Assembly: GCA_907163375.1 (NCBI GenBank)
Contig: CAJQUW010005784.1
Span: 310,001-374,000 of the forward strand
Reading direction: 5' to 3'
Origin: Prostheceraeus crozeri
Lineage: Eukaryota; Platyhelminthes; Polycladida; Euryleptidae
Length of the DNA stretch: 64,000 nucleotides
The notes under the pieces were generated by a model, which was not told where the DNA came from, made no database searches, and saw nothing but the letters and a program-made list of their open reading frames with translations. A program made the position numbers and the translations under genes. Below, one piece after another: positions 8,859 through 18,133 of this stretch (position 1 is the stretch's first letter; each line of letters opens with the position of its first letter).

Positions 8859-9125
8859 CTACAGCCTACCAATTCTGCTGAGAGAGTCAAAGACTCTCTC
8901 TTTGGTAGCACTGTCGACTTCCACACTAACTGGCATGTGAGTATAAAGTGGAATGTAGCGCCATTCCGTTGGATTGACAGCAGTTGCTGTCATCGGATTG
9001 CCAATCCGAGCAAGATTGTTGTGGACTCTGTCTTGCTCCTCTAGCCTGACGAACTCCTCAAATAAATTTCGCGGCCTTATCTGCGGTCCGCGAGGAGAGC
9101 TGACTTGACTGTTCGGCGTCTGCAT
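8859..9125 (-). CDS. 88-aa protein, cassette gene 2
   Basis: 88 residues, unrecognised. Features are a Ser/Pro-rich start (MQTPNSQVSSPRGPQIRPRN), a helix-prone charged stretch (LFEEFVRLEEQDRVHNNL) and a C-terminal segment with mixed charge (VDSATKERVFDSLSRIGRL). No cysteine or membrane segment. A TATA box lies 32 bases upstream of the ATG, so the leader must be only a few bases, and a histone-type stem-loop follows the stop by 27 bases. It shows no similarity I can see to its neighbours' coding parts, although their 3' ends are identical. Confidence 0.55.
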   Translation of the reverse strand: MQTPNSQVSSPRGPQIRPRNLFEEFVRLEEQDRVHNNLARIGNPMTATAVNPTEWRYIPLYTHMPVSVEVDSATKERVFDSLSRIGRL

Positions 9126-9156
9126 GATTGAAATGAAATGAAATGAGAGGCAGTGG

Positions 9157-9164
9157 TTTATATA
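9157..9164 (-). promoter_or_regulatory. TATA box of the 88-aa gene
   Basis: Minus-strand TATATAAA in the context GGGTATATAAACC. The end of the 141-bp repeat of the upstream gene lies only 20 bp away, so promoter and preceding terminator are nearly fused. Confidence 0.65.
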
Positions 9165-9184
9165 CCCCTCTAACGCGACGCAAC

Positions 9185-9325
9185 GTTCAAGTTGACTGAT
9201 AGCAGATTCAACTTAATGATAGTATTCGCCAGTCCGAAGACTGCCCAGGGCAAACCGCGTGGAGGTTCTATCATGTCTTGCCCCTAGGTGGCCCTTAAGA
9301 GAGCCGATGGTTCGTTCTCGGGAGT
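9185..9325 (-). repeat. 141-bp cassette-end repeat, copy 3
   Basis: Differs from copies 1 and 2 at three positions only. It follows the coiled-coil gene and a small intron-like segment. Confidence 0.85.
9290..9305 (-). terminator. histone-mRNA-like 3' stem-loop, copy 3
   Basis: Same 16-base stem-loop; here the 3' flank reads ACCT. It lies 117 bases after the stop of the coiled-coil gene, or 56 bases if the intron-like segment 9358-9418 is removed, which brings it into the histone-typical range. Confidence 0.55.
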
Positions 9326-9357
9326 AAATTGATGGGGTGGTGAAGGCGGGCAAAGAT

Positions 9358-9418
9358 CTGCAATGAAAATGATATGTATTAGAATAGGATATACTATCTT
9401 ATTTACTTTTTCACTTAC
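9358..9418 (-). other. candidate 61-bp intron in the 3' UTR
   Basis: On the minus strand it starts GTAAGTG, contains TTCTAAT as a branch point and ends TTTTCATTGCAG. It begins 4 bases after the stop codon of the coiled-coil gene. Its borders are as good as the PolB leader introns, and it is of the same 60-bp size class. Confidence 0.55.
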
Positions 9419-9422
9419 CAAG

Positions 9423-10613
9423 TTAGTCATCCTTAGGTAGTCTCGCGCGTTTCCGAATCGAAAATTTGTGTAGATGGCCGCGCATTCGTAAGCTTGCATG
9501 GAGACACTTCTTGCTCGGATGACCGTTGTAGCATAGGATGGATTCGTCTAAATTCTGGTTTACGAGTACTTCGCCGGCCAAATGATTGTCCCGAATAGGG
9601 ATGTGAAATTCAAACAAACGATCCTCATTCACACGTTCCCACTCATCCCTCATGCGCTCCAACTTCTCACACGCCTGCCTCTCATCACCCCGCCGAGCCA
9701 CAGTCCTCTCCAACTCAACATTCCTCGCTCTCAACACACTCATCTCCTTCATCATCTCCTCAAACTTCGCCTCTGCATCTCTCATTCTTCTCTCCGCAGC
9801 ACTCGCCCTCTTCTCACACGCATCATTCTTCTCTTCCAACTCTCGCGTCTTATTCTTCAAATCAGTCACACAACGCCTCATTCTAATGTTTTCATCCGCC
9901 ACCTCCTTCGACTTCAAATCCTTCTTTTTCAACTCATCCAACTCCTTCACAACTTCATCCTTCACTTTCTTCAAACTCTCAAACTTATTCACCAACAAAT
10001 CATGCGCCATCTGCTGCGAAACATGTCTCTTCTCTTCATCCTTCAACCACCTCGCCGACTGCATACGAATCCCACCACTCTTCACTTTTGGGGAAGATGA
10101 GCTCTTCGGGGGGTCGGTGATGACGATGTTGGACACCTCCGATGACGAAGAGCTCAACTTCCTCACACGCTTCCTCACACGCTCCCTATCTAAATCCACA
10201 TCATCCTCATCATCACTCTCAAGCACTCTCTTCCGCTGCTCAATCTCACCCTCCAACGACGCAACCGCTCTCGCCAACTCATCATTCTCAACAACATTCT
10301 CAACAGCATTCTCAACAACATTCTCAACAACATTCGCAACATTCGCCAACATTCGCTCCCTCTCTTCCACAATCAACTGCGTAAATCTCAAATCAGTCAC
10401 TAAACCACCACTACAGTCAGCATGCACTCTGTAAAAACGCACCTCATCCTCATCACCCTTCAGCACTCTACACTTTACGCAAGCAACCCTATTCAAGACA
10501 ATCATGTGGCCGGTGCCCGCCTTCTTCACATGAGCTTTGGCGTCCGCACTGCGATTAACTCGCCCACAAGAGCACATTTTGATGTGATATTTGCGATTTT
10601 TGTCGTTAGCCAT
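9423..10613 (-). CDS. coiled-coil protein with N-terminal zinc-like motif, cassette gene 3
   Basis: 396 residues from the ATG at 10613 (an in-frame ATG at 10667 lies upstream of the expected transcription start). The N-terminus has cysteines in CSCGRVNRS ... CVKCRV, a zinc-ribbon-like pair. Next come four VVEN/AVEN repeats (about residues 95-115), a Glu/Arg-rich helix, an acidic DDEDDVD patch beside a basic RVRKRVRK (possible nuclear signal) and a serine-rich linker. A long heptad-rich coiled coil covers about residues 190-330, and a basic Cys/His tail ends in RKRARLPKDD. A structural or DNA-organising role is plausible but unproven. Codon use is more GC-rich than PolB. Confidence 0.6.
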   Translation of the reverse strand: MANDKNRKYHIKMCSCGRVNRSADAKAHVKKAGTGHMIVLNRVACVKCRVLKGDEDEVRFYRVHADCSGGLVTDLRFTQLIVEERERMLANVANVVENVVENAVENVVENDELARAVASLEGEIEQRKRVLESDDEDDVDLDRERVRKRVRKLSSSSSEVSNIVITDPPKSSSSPKVKSGGIRMQSARWLKDEEKRHVSQQMAHDLLVNKFESLKKVKDEVVKELDELKKKDLKSKEVADENIRMRRCVTDLKNKTRELEEKNDACEKRASAAERRMRDAEAKFEEMMKEMSVLRARNVELERTVARRGDERQACEKLERMRDEWERVNEDRLFEFHIPIRDNHLAGEVLVNQNLDESILCYNGHPSKKCLHASLRMRGHLHKFSIRKRARLPKDD

Positions 10614-10648
10614 GTTAGATTTATCGTTAGCTGTAAGATAATGAAATT

Positions 10649-10657
10649 TGTATAAGT
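10649..10657 (-). promoter_or_regulatory. TATA-like box of the coiled-coil gene
   Basis: Minus-strand CTTATACAA. Spacing puts the transcription start near 10622, about 9 bases before the ATG at 10613, matching the very short leaders of the neighbouring cassettes and supporting the downstream start codon. Confidence 0.4.
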
Positions 10658-10679
10658 TTGGAATCATGTAGTACAGTCA

Positions 10680-11369
10680 TATTCCTAAAGAGTGTAGTGA
10701 GTGGCACTCGATCCCGTCGACAGCCCGAAGGCCTTGTACCGATCACTAGGGAAGTGAGAGATCTTCCCCGATACCCGCTCTTTACAGCTGAAGACATCAT
10801 TGTCACTGCCCCGAAGTGGTAACAGGAACGCCGAGTCAAAGGTAGTGATCAGTAGCTGGGATCTAACCCCTCAAAGCTGCCTTAGACTTAGTTAAATTTC
10901 AAATCTGATAGCAGATTTGAACTCAGGATACTTGAAAACCTTAGTCTATATGTTAAAACTTTGAAAAAAGTGAAAATTAAGAATTTTTAAAAAATTCCGC
11001 ATTTTACTACTCATACTACTTTTAAAAAATTTTATCAGTAGTAAAGACACTATCAAACTCTATCATACAAACTTTGAAGTAGCAAGATAGCTTGCCTACT
11101 TCAAAAGATAGAGTCCTTTGCACCCGATATCGGGAGCTCAGAGCGACGACCGTCGCTTACCTCGTCTTTCGATGAAGTGATCAGACTTACGTTGTCGGGG
11201 GTTTATATATGCTCGGAAGAAAACTTAAAATGGCTCTATCTCCGAAAGTATTCATCGTAGCGACATGCGGTTTGTTGCAAACGATTCGTCTCATCATTCT
11301 TTACAATATGACACCTGAACCATTCTCATATGATCACGGGAAGTTGGTCCGCCAGCACATGTCGATGTA
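10680..11369. other. stretch with no recognisable gene
   Basis: About 690 bp with no long frame of either strand that looks coding. A short inverted repeat (AAATCTGATAGCAGATTT) lies near 10903, close in sequence to part of the 141-bp repeat. AT-rich homopolymer patches run from 10970 to 11040. Confidence 0.4.
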
Positions 11370-11640
11370 ACATGCCACAAGTGAAAAAATTCCTAAGTGT
11401 GAGAGCTCCAGTGTGGTGAAAATTTTGAAAAATTTAAAACTTCCGAATTTCAACCTGGGTCCTTAACCAAAACATTTTTCATCAAATTTCACTGACCTCC
11501 CCCCCCTCGTTCAGAGAAATTTGATGAAAAATGTTTTGGTGACGGTCCCAGGTCGAAATTCCACACTTTGGAAAATTTTCAAAATTTTACCCATACAAAG
11601 TCACTCTGACACTTAGGATTTTTTCAGGTGAGCGAGCTCC
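11370..11640. repeat. long inverted repeat (hairpin) at the head of the tandem array
   Basis: Arms of roughly 130 bp face each other around a short C-tract centre near 11500-11515. The right arm is the start of the first tandem unit; the left arm is its diverged reverse complement (shared blocks include ACATTTTTCATCAAATTTC and CAAAATTTT). The array therefore begins with a head-to-head junction. Confidence 0.75.
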
Positions 11641-12960
11641 GACCTAAAATCTTGTAACCGCTCTAACTTTTGAACGAAGACAGATAGGAACAAGCCGATT
11701 CTTTCACTGAATTTGTCTCACTCTTAGCTTTCAAACGAGCTATTGCACGACAAAATCCGTCCACTACAAGCCAAGATAGAAGCTAGCTGTCCAGGGGGGG
11801 GGAGGTCAGTGAAATTTGATGAAAAATGTTTTGGTGGCGGTCCCAGGTCGAAATTCCACACTTTGGAAAATTTTCAAAATTCTACCCATACAAAGCCACT
11901 CTGACACTTAGGATTTTTTCAGGTGAGCGAGCTCCGACCTAAAATCTTGTAACCGCTCTAACTTGTGAACGAAGACAGATAGGAACAAGCCGATTCTTTC
12001 ACTGAATTTGTCTCACTCTTAGCTTTCAAACGAGCTATTGCACGACAAAATCCGTCCACTAGAAGCCAAGATAGAAGCTAGCTGTCCAGGGGGGGGGAGG
12101 TCAGTGAAATTTGATGAAAAATGTTTTGGTGGCGGACCCAGGTCGAAATTCCACACTTTGGAAAATTTTCAAAATTTTACCCATACAAAGTCACTCTGAC
12201 ACTTAGGATTTTTCAGGTGAGCGAGCTCCGACCTAAAATCTTGTAACCGCTCTAACTTGTGAACGGCTGGTCCGATTGACTCGCAACAAAAAATGTTGTC
12301 GAGCAGTTTTTTCTCCTCTTTCAAACGAGTAGCTGTAAGACAAAATCCGTCCACTAGAACCAAAGTTAGAAGATTGTTGTCGGGGGGGGGTCAGTGAAAT
12401 TTGATGAAAAATGTTTTGGTGACGGTCCCAGGTCGAAATTCCACACTTTGGAAAATTTTCAAAATTTTACCCATACAAAGTCACTCTGACACTTAGGATT
12501 TTTTCAGGTGAGCGAGCTCCGACCTAAAATCTTGTAACCGCTCTAACTTGTGAACGGCTGGTCCGATTGACTCGCAACAAAAAATGTTGTCGAGCAGTTT
12601 TTTCTCCTCTTTCAAACGAGTAGCTGTAAGACAAAATCCGTCCACTAGAACCAAAGTTAGAAGATTGTTGTCGGGGGGGGGGGTCAGTGAAATTTGATGA
12701 AAAATGTTTTGGTGACGGTCCCAGGTCGAAATTCCACACTTTGGAAAATTTTCAAAACTTTACCCATACAAAGTCACTCTGACACTTAGGATTTTTCAGG
12801 TGAGCGAGCTCCGACCTAAAATCTTGTAACCGCTCTAACTTTTGAACGAAGACAGATACGAACAAGCCGATTCTTTCACTGAGTTTGTCTCACTCTTAGC
12901 TTTCAAACGAGCTATCGCACGACAAAATCCGTCCACTGGAAGCAAGCCGTCCAGGGGGGG
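11516..12960. repeat. tandem array, five units of about 290-298 bp
   Basis: Unit starts lie near 11516, 11807, 12105, 12395 and 12691. Each unit begins GAAATTTGATGAAAAATG and ends in a run of 7-10 G. The first half is almost identical in all units, while the second half comes in two types: units 1, 2 and 5 share one version (AACAAGCCGATTCTTTCACT) and units 3 and 4 another (GCTGGTCCGATTGACTCGC). No coding sequence is supported across it. Confidence 0.9.
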
Positions 12961-13370
12961 GGACGTCAGCCGAAAATTTTTTCTCTCCGATTTCGCTGGA
13001 AACATCCTTCCTAACCCAAAATTTCACGTAGATTCCGAATCTGGCCTCCGTTTTCTCATCCGATGCTTCGTTTGGACGCTACACACCAAAAACATCACAC
13101 ACTATAGCCTCAAGACTAATCCTGGCGGTCGCCCACGTCAACCTAGACGGTCGCCCACGTCAACCAGGCGGTCGGACCAACTCACCCGAGTCTCACACTC
13201 TGTCGTTGCAGAGGGGGGGGACGTCAGCGAACATGTTGTGAACGTGGACCCACCCGGCCGGCACACCACGACAGACCACAACCTCTGTCGTTCCAGAGGG
13301 GGGGGGGACTCAGACACGAAGCACCACGGCGGCCGACCACGACACTCTGCCGTGCCAGAGGGGGGGGGAC
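12948..13370. repeat. dispersed poly-G motifs after the array
   Basis: Runs of 8-11 G followed by ACGTCAG-like sequence occur near 12954, 13211, 13299 and 13361, continuing the G-run found at each unit junction of the array. The stretch between is GC-rich with repeated GGCGGTCGCCCACGTCAAC-type words near 13126 and 13149. A long plus-strand frame crossing it is judged an artefact of the repeats. Confidence 0.65.
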
Positions 13371-13449
13371 GCAGCGATGGCCGCCATCTTGCGCGGTCCA
13401 GAAGTGGAGTTTTGCTTACTACTTTTGAAATTACCAAGACCTTATTTAA

Positions 13450-15088
13450 GACAATTTCAAAAGCAAAAATCATTCCGTTTCTCGGGTAGAGAGGAATCCA
13501 CTACAGAGCCTGAACACAACAGCATTATCAAACACATGACAAAATTTGAAATAATAGAAATTGAAATCGATCATGGAAAATACTGATGACAATCGGATGA
13601 ACAATATTATCGATAGCATTGATTTCAACTCTTCTACTGTAGAACTTTGGTATCATTCATAATAAAATATTATGAAAATAAATTGATCTACACCTAATTA
13701 TGCTTTATTAACATAATTATGCGACTAGAAGAAAGAAAAGCATCTGGTGGCACCGTACAGGTTTTGCTACCAGACAGCAACAACGCTACCAAATGAAAAG
13801 ATATAAAGCATTTGATAGCAAGCACTTCATCGGTTTGGTAGCGTGCGATATACATTGCACTGAGTAAGTTAGTTCAATTTTCAATAGTCAGCACCTAAGT
13901 CAGTCAAATTTAATATTATTCAGTGTTCAGCAAGATAATTGCCATCTCTTCGGCAACTTAATAAGTTAAGGCCAACCCCTTAAGCAAATTGACGATCATC
14001 ACAGGCGTTGATATAAATGAATTTACTTCGTGTTTAGATATTAGGCATATTGTTCCAAACCATTCCCGTCATCTTCTACTACTCTCTTGTGATACTTTAT
14101 GACTCAGTTAGGTTAATTACTCTCTGAGCTGATGCTTGACTGTGTGCGAAGAGATTCGATGGGTTTCCAGAAAATCTTCTTACGTTAAAAACAATTATAA
14201 ATATTTTCAGCAATTTCTTCTAAGATAACATACAATTGTTGGATGAAATGTTTATGAAACAAAAATACTTAAACGTTTTAACCGGTCGCACTGAGTACGG
14301 ATGTATTAGCAAATGCAGTCAATGATACCGTACTTATAAAATGAAGTTCAAGTATTCCCCCCAGTGCAACTATCCCTGTAGATTCTATTTTGTTATTACC
14401 AAATTGCAAACATTGACTTTGATTTTTATTGTCTTACGCGTAGTTAGCATAAAATACCTCTAATTCCAATCCGTTTTCGCAGAATTTTGATTTGAAAATA
14501 TGTGGGGGTTACTCCCTATCAGAAGTTCATTCACTAATAATCCGACCAATGCACATTTGCATCACACGTGATGTTAGTTTTGAATTATCACACATCTGTA
14601 ATGGTTTCAAAATATTTCACAGCAAGACTAAATCTTGAATCGGTTCTAATTATGTAAGCATTTTTGCAAATTATTCCTATATTCAGGCCTACAGGCCTAT
14701 AATGCATGGAATAAACTTTTATCAACAGTATCTTAATTAGTGTTTAAAAACTACCGGTAATTTACTGGTAATTTATATTCAAGTCCGCATAATTTCAAAT
14801 CGAGCGCACCAATATGCTTTGATTTCAACTAAATACACACTTGGCTTAATCTGATTCTGATGAAGACTTGAATTTTGCTCAATATATGATTCTTTGTCAT
14901 AGATACTGCAATTAAGAAATGAAAAATTTACATTTTTAAGAAGTTTGTTGGTATTTCACCCAAATAGACCATAGTAATCAAAAGTTTGACGGCAAATAAG
15001 TATTGTTCTAGGGAAAGGCCACACGCCTTATAATATTTTGTAAATTATGCACTTCAGATCCTTAGCTTTCTATAAATACAATCCAAAC
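13450..15088. other. AT-rich stretch with no recognisable gene
   Basis: About 1.6 kb without a supported coding region. It contains one member (14731-14776) of an inverted repeat pair described separately. Confidence 0.45.
14731..14776 (+). repeat. TACCGGTAA repeat, left member of an inverted pair
   Basis: CTTAATTAGTGTTT followed by CTACCGGTAATTTACTGG. The reverse-complement counterpart is at about 17974-18058. The pair encloses the mariner element and the first MITE, and could be the worn ends of a 3.3-kb element. Confidence 0.45.
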
Positions 15089-15090
15089 TA

Positions 15091-16462
15091 CAGGGTGTTC
15101 AGTATAAAAGCAGGAAATTCCAAATTTATGCTTGCGTAGTTTGTAATATCTGGGAATACCAAGAATTGTAATTGCGATTTCTAAGAATTGTGACTGAAAC
15201 CCCAAGAATTGTAATTGGTTGATAGCTGTTAAATGATTGGTTGATTTGTATTGTTTCGTAGTACGAAATAAGAAGAACATTCCAGTACCATCAATTTCAT
15301 TATATTGTGCAAATGCCTCAGTTTTCCAGCGTCAAGTGATCATGTTATTTAAAACTGAGCATCCCACTTGGGGCCTTGGTAAATGCGGCGAAATTCAACC
15401 GAACTTCTTCAGCACAATTACAAAAAATCAGTTCACCCTTGTGGCTAAGCGAATAAAAGAAGAAGGCAATGCAGCCCATCGCAAGCATGGAACAGGTACC
15501 GCCACAAAATGTGACAACAATGCACGGACTGCTGTTTTGGATTTGGATGTTACGCCAGTTAGGCCAAAGGGAAATATCACACCAACTGAATATGTCATTA
15601 GAGACTGTGAATGACAAATTCTCAAAATGTCATCGCTAAAATGCTATTGAAGAATCAAGTGTAACAACCTAAAAGATGCTCATAAAGAAAGAAGACTTGA
15701 AAAATCAATGCCTATGATCGATAAGTTTCAATCAGGAGATTCGTGGAAGTCGGTTTGGTTCTTTGACGAAGCAAGTTTCATGCTCAACGCCCCACTTAAT
15801 TCGCAGAATGAGCGTATCTACAGAGCAGTGAACGTAAAGACTGACATCGATGATGACGATATTTTGGCAGAAATCGACACTCAGCTAAAGTCGATACTTT
15901 GTTATACTGCGGTTTCCTGGTTTGGGAAGTCAAATTTTTACTTTATTGAAGCTGGCCAAGACCACATCCCAAATTCAAAAAAGAAGAAGAAGAAGACAGT
16001 AAATCAGGACGTTCATCGAGAAGAACTGTGCCCTCGAGTTGTCGAAGATATCAATCGCATAATGCAAAATGAACCATGGACGTGACAACAAGATGGCGAA
16101 AAGCTCCACACAGCAGTCGCAACAATTAATTGGCTTAGAGAAAACACACCTGATTTTATTGAACCAAGTGATTGGCCTTCAAAAAGCCCAGATTCAAACG
16201 TCATGGACTTCTGTATGTGGAGTATTTTATTGTCTCATCCTCAGCGACAGCGTGGACCAAGGCGTGGACAGATAACTGACATTGAAATGCTTAAAGATGT
16301 TTTGACAGAAGCGCTTCTGCATGGATACAACGTTTGAAGCGCTGTGTCAAAGTCAGTGGTTATCATTTTGAACACTATTGATATTTCCGAGTCTTCATTA
16401 TTGTTTTTGTAATACACAAATCATACATTTGAAATTTCCTGGTTTATTTACTGAACACTCTG
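15091..16462 (+). mobile_element. Tc1/mariner-superfamily element (DD37D type), full length, inactive
   Basis: Terminal inverted repeats CAGGGTGTTCAGTATAAA / CAGAGTGTTCAGTAAATAAA bound 1372 bp, and TA flanks both ends (15089-15090, 16463-16464). The plus-strand transposase shows a helix-turn-helix region (about 15350-15560) and the catalytic phrases FFDEASF (about 15753), QQDGEKLH (about 16090) and SPDSNVMD (about 16200). The second and third Asp are separated by 37 residues (DD37D, as in the maT group). The gene is dead: an in-frame TGA at 16083-16085 sits just before the second catalytic Asp, and at least one frame change lies between 15614 and 15708. Both ends remain intact, so it is moderately old. 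Confidence 0.85.
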
Positions 16463-16623
16463 TAGTTGACAATGTTAGAAGGAGTATGAAATCTATGCGT
16501 AGTAAATTTAGATACATGGAGACAATTCAAAAAATGTATTTTGATAACTATTAATAAATATTACTATAATATGAGGGAGAGAGAGAGATCATCAATGGAA
16601 AGAATATGCAGATATCGTCCCTA

Positions 16624-17092
16624 CACTAGGTGACATGCCACGCGTAACTACGGAGCACCCCAAACATCCGTGGTTAAGGACATTCTATTCTTCTACGCGC
16701 GTCTACGCGCGTACATACGCGCTGCACTAAGGGTCAGAAATCACTTGATCTGATACTGTTAAAACATGGGGAATGTTTATGAATACACGCGGGCGAACGT
16801 TTATAGTTTGCGCGTCGTCTACGGTTGTCTGCGCTGCCGCTTGAACCACGCATGAACCGCTAAGCATGTTCTGTCTTCCCTGAGCATGAAATTGAGGTCC
16901 TATCACATTTTTAAGCCTCTGATACATGCAGACACAGGAGACGCAAAGTCTATACAACAGGACTGCCAACCATACTAACTTATATAACAGATGTTGCAGC
17001 AATATCCCGTATAGCTACGGATGTGTAGGGTCATGTGTAATTGCGCGTGGTTCACGCGTGAATTACGCGTGAGCGTGGCATGTAACCTAGTG
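16624..17092 (+). mobile_element. CG-rich MITE, copy 1
   Basis: 469 bp with ends CACTAGGTGACATGCCACGC and GCGTGGCATGTAACCTAGTG, flanked by TA on both sides. The interior is rich in ACGCG words. No coding capacity. Superfamily not assigned; TA duplication would fit mariner-like mobilisation. Confidence 0.75.
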
Positions 17093-17094
17093 TA

Positions 17095-17960
17095 CTGTAG
17101 CCACCTGGTAAAATTGGACAATACGCGCGCAGGCTACAATCATCATAAAGGTGCATGAAGGCATTGATAAGAGAGTAATAGCGATCGTTGAGACCATTGA
17201 GAGACCCGAAGATTTTAAATGCGTGTTGAAGAGATAGCAACTAACGTGGAATTTGATAAATTCAGGCATTCTTTAGTACTGCCAGGGGTTGGTGGTGGCA
17301 AAGTGAATCGCATAATTAGATTATTTAAGCGCATCACTTTGCTAGAAGTGCAAACTGATTCAAACAGATGGAACATGCAGGACCTTACTAAGTAGGCAAA
17401 AAGAAATTTTTAATACCTCGCAGAAATAGGAAAAATAGTCATGCGCCACTTGCGGATTGCTATGAATTCCTTCAAATTGCTCCGATCGTCACGATTCCTT
17501 CAGATTCGAAGCATTCAGATCATTGCGCAAAAGCTTTCTTGATAACGTTGGGCCCTCCGATCATTATTTAAAATGACATCGACTGTGTCTCTTTTAGTTG
17601 TGTGATCCGGTTGAGTCAATGAAGCTTCGCACAATTTGGCATATTTAATATCGAACTGGCTGCTTATTGTTCGATTGCTGTGGTAATATGTCAGCAGATT
17701 GTGCCATTTTATTAACGTTCCATGTTCCTATGTTTCCATTCTAGTCAAACAGAAGAAGAGACGACCGGTCTAATTCTGTGGGTATAACTATTAACATCGA
17801 ATTATTCATACACACCTGGTTGAGTACATTTATAGGTTTGATACATAAGCTTTGATTTAGTAATTTTAAGAAACTCTAATTTCTTTAGGCTACCTGAATA
17901 TTGTGAGTGTATTGGAAATTTTGTCATAGCAAAATACGCATAATGAGGAAACCCCGAAAA
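17095..17960. other. stretch with no recognisable gene
   Basis: About 870 bp between the two MITE copies; short frames only, none with a recognisable protein signature. Confidence 0.4.
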
Positions 17961-17973
17961 ATGAATAATTGTG

Positions 17974-18058
17974 TATCGGTAATTTACCGGTAATTTATTT
18001 CAATCTTACCGGTAAATTACCGGTAGTTTACCACACTTCAAACACTAATCTTAATTAA
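17974..18058 (-). repeat. TACCGGTAA repeat, right member of an inverted pair
   Basis: Several tandem TACCGGTAAATTACCGG words followed by AACACTAATCTTAATTAA. It is the reverse complement of the repeat at 14731-14776. Confidence 0.45.
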
Positions 18059-18133
18059 GTAGAAATTAAGCTGATCATAAGGGAAATTTCATAAGCTTCA
18101 TTACAATGCATTGATTGAGATCTTATTGTTCTT

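Larger units (their letters stand above)
1..10667. mobile_element. Polinton-like / PolB-bearing virus-like element, left end outside window
   Basis: The segment is compact and virus-like: short intergenic gaps, convergent genes sharing polyadenylation signals, and a protein-primed type B polymerase next to two related proteins of a kind that recurs beside such polymerases in invertebrate genomes. Parts in order are two plus-strand structural-like genes, PolB (minus), a small acidic gene (plus) and three minus-strand genes. No retroviral-type integrase, ATPase or protease is visible, so these would have to lie left of the window or be absent. The right end is not defined; the tandem array from 11.4 kb may belong to it. 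The visible main genes look whole, which suggests a young insertion. Family placement rests on PolB and is inferred for the rest. Confidence 0.75.

Noticed and set aside
8359-9044. Plus-strand frames opposite the 84-aa and 88-aa genes
   Set aside because: Antisense to better-framed genes and crossing the non-coding repeat.
8189-9325. That the window holds host histone genes
   Set aside because: Only the 3' stem-loops are histone-like. None of the adjacent proteins resembles H1, H2A, H2B, H3 or H4.
8138-9499. Three short minus-strand frames sharing TPENEPSALLRAT as a protein family
   Set aside because: The shared part is the non-coding 141-bp repeat read in the same frame; it begins beyond the stop codons of the real genes and has no start or promoter of its own.
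9582-10434. Plus-strand frames of 172 and 260 residues opposite the coiled-coil gene
   Set aside because: Low-complexity Ser/Leu/His translations of the antisense of a repetitive coiled-coil gene; no promoter or stop context.
12842-13489. Plus-strand frame of 215 residues
   Set aside because: It starts inside the tandem array and runs through poly-G repeat motifs; the composition reflects the repeats.
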